NCBI GenBank assembly: GCA_029250385.1
Contig: JAQXFJ010000164.1
Location: forward strand, 1-7,626
DNA length: 7,626 bases
Source of the DNA: Candidatus Poseidoniaceae archaeon
GTDB taxonomy: Archaea > Thermoplasmatota > Poseidoniia > Poseidoniales > Poseidoniaceae
Direction: 5' to 3'
Shown: piece after piece, positions 5,931-7,626 of the stretch
How positions within the stretch are numbered: position 1 is the stretch's first letter
Layout: each line of letters starts with the position of its first letter
Made by a program: the position numbers and the translations under genes
The notes under the pieces: model-generated
What the model was told of the DNA's origin: nothing
The model's database searches: none
What the model saw: the letters and a program-made list of their open reading frames with translations, nothing else

Positions 5931-6556
5931 GTGAAATAAGAGAAGTCAAGGTCACTGGAGCAGAAGTTCCTAGTCAAGCTAACTTACCAACCACCTTCGG
6001 TGAATTTTCCATTAGAGTTTTCCACGAAGACTCTACTGGTTTTGACCATGTCGCGCTAACTCTAGGTGATATGAGCGGTCCAGATCCAGTTCTGATAAGG
6101 GTTCATTCAGAGTGCCTTACTGGAGATGCATTTGGGAGTTTGAGGTGTGATTGTGGTCCACAATTGCGCGCTGCATTAGACGCGATTGTTGACAAAGGCT
6201 GGGGTTGTTTGCTTTATTTGCGACAAGAAGGCAGAGGTATTGGACTGCATGCGAAAATCCAAGCATATCATCTCCAAGATAAAGGAGCAGACACTTTGGA
6301 TGCAAATCTTATGCTAGGTTATCCTGGTGATGCTAGAGATTACCAAATAGCAGCAAGCATGTTAACCAATCTTGGAATCTCAAAAGTATCCTTACTTTCT
6401 AACAATCCAAATAAAACAGAGCAGTTGAGATCATATGGAATTGATGTGGTTGATAATGTTCCACTAGTTGTTGGAGTGGGAGATTCAAATAGGTCTTACT
6501 TGGAAACTAAAGTTGACCGAATGGGGCATTCTATAGATAAAAAACAGCTTGATTAA
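5927..6556 (+). CDS. ribA: GTP cyclohydrolase II (stand-alone RibA)
   Basis: This enzyme opens the GTP imidazole ring, releasing formate and pyrophosphate to give 2,5-diamino-6-ribosylamino-4(3H)-pyrimidinone 5'-phosphate, the first step of bacterial-type riboflavin synthesis. It is 209 residues, the usual size of a stand-alone RibA with no fused RibB domain. The zinc site is complete in SECLTGDAFGSLRCDCGPQL (61-80; Cys63, Cys74, Cys76). GTP-binding RQEGRGIGL (99-107), the catalytic DARD (Asp135 and Arg137, equivalent to Asp126 and Arg128 of the E. coli enzyme), LLSNNPNK (156-163) and the C-terminal YLETKVDRMGH (191-201) are all present, so it should be active. Many archaea use the unrelated GTP cyclohydrolase III (ArfA) instead, so this gene was probably acquired from bacteria at some point. 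It is coupled to the TusA-like gene upstream and ends five bases before an opposing tRNA gene. Confidence 0.95.
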   Translation: MSEIREVKVTGAEVPSQANLPTTFGEFSIRVFHEDSTGFDHVALTLGDMSGPDPVLIRVHSECLTGDAFGSLRCDCGPQLRAALDAIVDKGWGCLLYLRQEGRGIGLHAKIQAYHLQDKGADTLDANLMLGYPGDARDYQIAASMLTNLGISKVSLLSNNPNKTEQLRSYGIDVVDNVPLVVGVGDSNRSYLETKVDRMGHSIDKKQLD

Positions 6557-6561
6557 AACAA
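6539..6561 (-). terminator. Oligo-T terminator after tRNA-His (candidate)
   Basis: Read on the minus strand, TTTT (6558-6555) follows the tRNA 3' end almost at once and TTTTTT (6544-6539) comes 14 bases later. Archaeal RNA polymerase ends transcription at such T-tracts without needing a hairpin. The second tract lies inside the 3' end of ribA on the other strand. No matching T-tract exists on the plus strand close to the ribA stop. Confidence 0.4.
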
Positions 6562-6637
6562 TGGGGCCGTGGCCGGGAATTGAACCCGGGCTGGGGGAAC
6601 CACAATCCCCCGTGCTAACCCCTACACCACCACAGCC
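6562..6637 (-). tRNA. tRNA-His: tRNA-His (anticodon GTG)
   Basis: The minus strand folds into a full cloverleaf. The acceptor stem is GCTGTGG with CCACGGC (one U-G pair), the D-stem GTG/CAC, the anticodon stem GGGGA/TCCCC with the seven-base loop TTGTGGT, and the T-arm CCGGG-TTCAATT-CCCGG. The anticodon GTG lies at 6603-6601, so it decodes CAC/CAU. Identity is confirmed by the histidine-specific G-1 (6637) opposite C73 (6565), both encoded in the DNA, and the 3' CCA is encoded at 6564-6562. There is no intron. It is transcribed towards ribA, five bases from that gene's stop. Confidence 0.95.
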
Positions 6638-6765
6638 ATCTAGGTTAGTTTACCGTGAGTAGTGTGGTATTTCAATAATCCGATTACTAATTTAGATTAT
6701 AATATGCTAATAATTTAACACTAGTCACCCTTGCATTCAATAGTAAAATAGAATCTGCAAAGAGC
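6638..6765. promoter_or_regulatory. Divergent promoter gap, tRNA-His / secreted-protein gene
   Basis: The 128 bases upstream of both genes are AT-rich, most strongly at 6661-6720. TTATAATAT (6697-6705) is the best TATA box in the window; placed rightward it predicts a leader of about 40 bases for the secreted-protein gene, and placed leftward it is rather far from the tRNA 5' end. A second AT-rich stretch (6736-6751) would suit a leaderless start at 6766, and no strong Shine-Dalgarno precedes that ATG. Which is used cannot be settled by eye. Confidence 0.4.
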
Positions 6766-7626
6766 ATGGCGAAAGTTGTGGCAAGAATTCCAGTCTTAAT
6801 TATGCTAATTGTCTTGATGTCTTCGAGTATGTTAGAGGCTGCCGCAAGGAGTGTTCATTCCACAGCGGAAGTAGATATATTTCCTCAAGGTCAAATATCC
6901 TCTGATGATGTTTGGTTGATGGATGATGGAATTACCTTCACTAGTGACAATGCAGTATATACTGAATCAATGGTTGAAGATAATAGAATTACTATACAGC
7001 ATTCAAGACCAGATAATTTCCAAACCGTTAACATGTGGTCCTCATCATCACCGACAGATTCTACATTGGCAACTGGTGCAGCGGACCAACAATATTCTAC
7101 AACTAACGGTCCGGTAATTGAGGTGACAGATTTTGATATTTCACCACATCAGCAATACGAGATAGTTGCGGTTAGTATCATCATGTCATTTCATATCCCC
7201 GATGCTCTTCAACAAGACCAAGTTAGAATAACCATGAATTACGGTGGGAATTATGAAGAATTAGCAACCTACGTCAACACACAGTCGTCAATTGATTACA
7301 TGAATGGTAGTATGTGGATTCAAAATATATCAGAATTATCTATGTGGTCATGGGAAGATCTTAGCGATATTATTTTCACCTTAGATTATGTTTCAATTGG
7401 TGGTAGTGATGATACACAATTAGATGTTGATGCTGTAGGCATAGCTGTTACTGTAAAGTACCCTTGGTATGGTACAGAGTGGGCCTCTGTAGAATCTACT
7501 TCACAAAATTTTGTTATGCCGATAACTGATGTTTCTTTAGAATCTGGTGAGTTTACTAATTTACAGGTTTCAGAGTGTGGTGTAATACCGGTTAATGATG
7601 GTGTTTTAGGAACCTGGATTAGTCCG
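6766..7626 (+). CDS. Secreted protein of unknown function, N-terminal part (3'-truncated)
   Basis: From the ATG at 6766 the frame stays open for 287 codons to the last base, so this is a real gene cut by the window end. The N-terminus is a clear Sec signal peptide: basic MAKVVAR, a hydrophobic core IPVLIMLIVLM (8-18), and a small-residue cleavage region ending AAA (25-27). The mature part is acidic and rich in Ser, Thr, Asp and Asn with alternating beta-strand-like stretches. One example is ITMNYGGNYEELATY, followed by a WSWEDLSDIIFTLDYVSIGG segment at about 204-222, which resembles an extracellular beta-sandwich or jelly-roll domain. N-glycosylation sequons occur at Asn180 (NGS) and Asn187 (NIS), and there is a single cysteine, Cys271. 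I do not recognise the family. It could be a large surface protein of the kind archaeosortases process, but its C-terminus is not visible. Confidence 0.8.
   Translation, partial: MAKVVARIPVLIMLIVLMSSSMLEAAARSVHSTAEVDIFPQGQISSDDVWLMDDGITFTSDNAVYTESMVEDNRITIQHSRPDNFQTVNMWSSSSPTDSTLATGAADQQYSTTNGPVIEVTDFDISPHQQYEIVAVSIIMSFHIPDALQQDQVRITMNYGGNYEELATYVNTQSSIDYMNGSMWIQNISELSMWSWEDLSDIIFTLDYVSIGGSDDTQLDVDAVGIAVTVKYPWYGTEWASVESTSQNFVMPITDVSLESGEFTNLQVSECGVIPVNDGVLGTWISP

Noticed and set aside
6562..6637. tRNA-His as an integration site for a mobile element
   Set aside because: No integrase gene and no duplicated tRNA end was seen in the window.
6923..7117. 64-codon open frame on the plus strand
   Set aside because: It is an out-of-frame shadow within the secreted-protein gene that begins at 6766 and is open to the window end.

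Overview
The window looks like part of an archaeal chromosome, most likely a marine euryarchaeon/Thermoplasmatota of the Marine Group II/III (Poseidoniales-like) type. This is inference from gene content and was not tested by a database search. The evidence is a DUF2240-type protein (a family I know from archaea), an archaeosortase-type membrane protease with a Cys/Arg/His triad, archaeal-style GGTG/GAGGTG ribosome binding sites, a compact moderately AT-rich layout, and a tRNA-His with encoded G-1, C73 and CCA. The GTP cyclohydrolase II is a bacterial-type enzyme, so some lateral acquisition is likely in the lineage. There is no sign of a prophage, insertion sequence, CRISPR array or integrated element.

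Layout. 1-870 (+) is the C-terminal part of an MMPL/RND-type membrane transporter, cut by the window edge. It overlaps tail to tail by 9 bases with a DUF2240-family gene (862-1446, -). A divergent promoter gap (1447-1548) leads into a rightward run: a HEAT-repeat protein (1549-2841), a 71-residue protein of unknown function (2911-3126), and a DEAD-box RNA helicase with a DbpA-like RNA-binding tail (3188-4603). The helicase leader can fold into a stem that takes in the first two bases of its strong Shine-Dalgarno sequence. The helicase meets, with no spacer, a convergent archaeosortase/exosortase-family gene (4604-5581, -). Across a second divergent gap (5582-5678) lies a two-gene operon, a TusA-like CPxP protein (5679-5930) overlapping ribA, GTP cyclohydrolase II (5927-6556), by ATGA. 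Five bases further on is a tRNA-His(GTG) gene on the opposite strand (6562-6637). After a third divergent gap (6638-6765), a secreted-protein gene with a clear signal peptide starts at 6766 and stays open to the window end.

How the genes fit together. Most are unrelated housekeeping functions in a tightly packed chromosome. Three links are worth noting. The TusA-like/ribA pair is probably translationally coupled. The helicase may control its own translation through its leader. A sorting protease and a secreted protein lie within about 1.2 kb of each other, but whether the secreted protein carries a sorting signal cannot be seen because its C-terminus is outside the window. I found no clear case of a wholly new multi-gene system; the best leads are the helicase leader hairpin, the archaeosortase with a C-terminal membrane/cysteine extension, and the TusA-RibA coupling.
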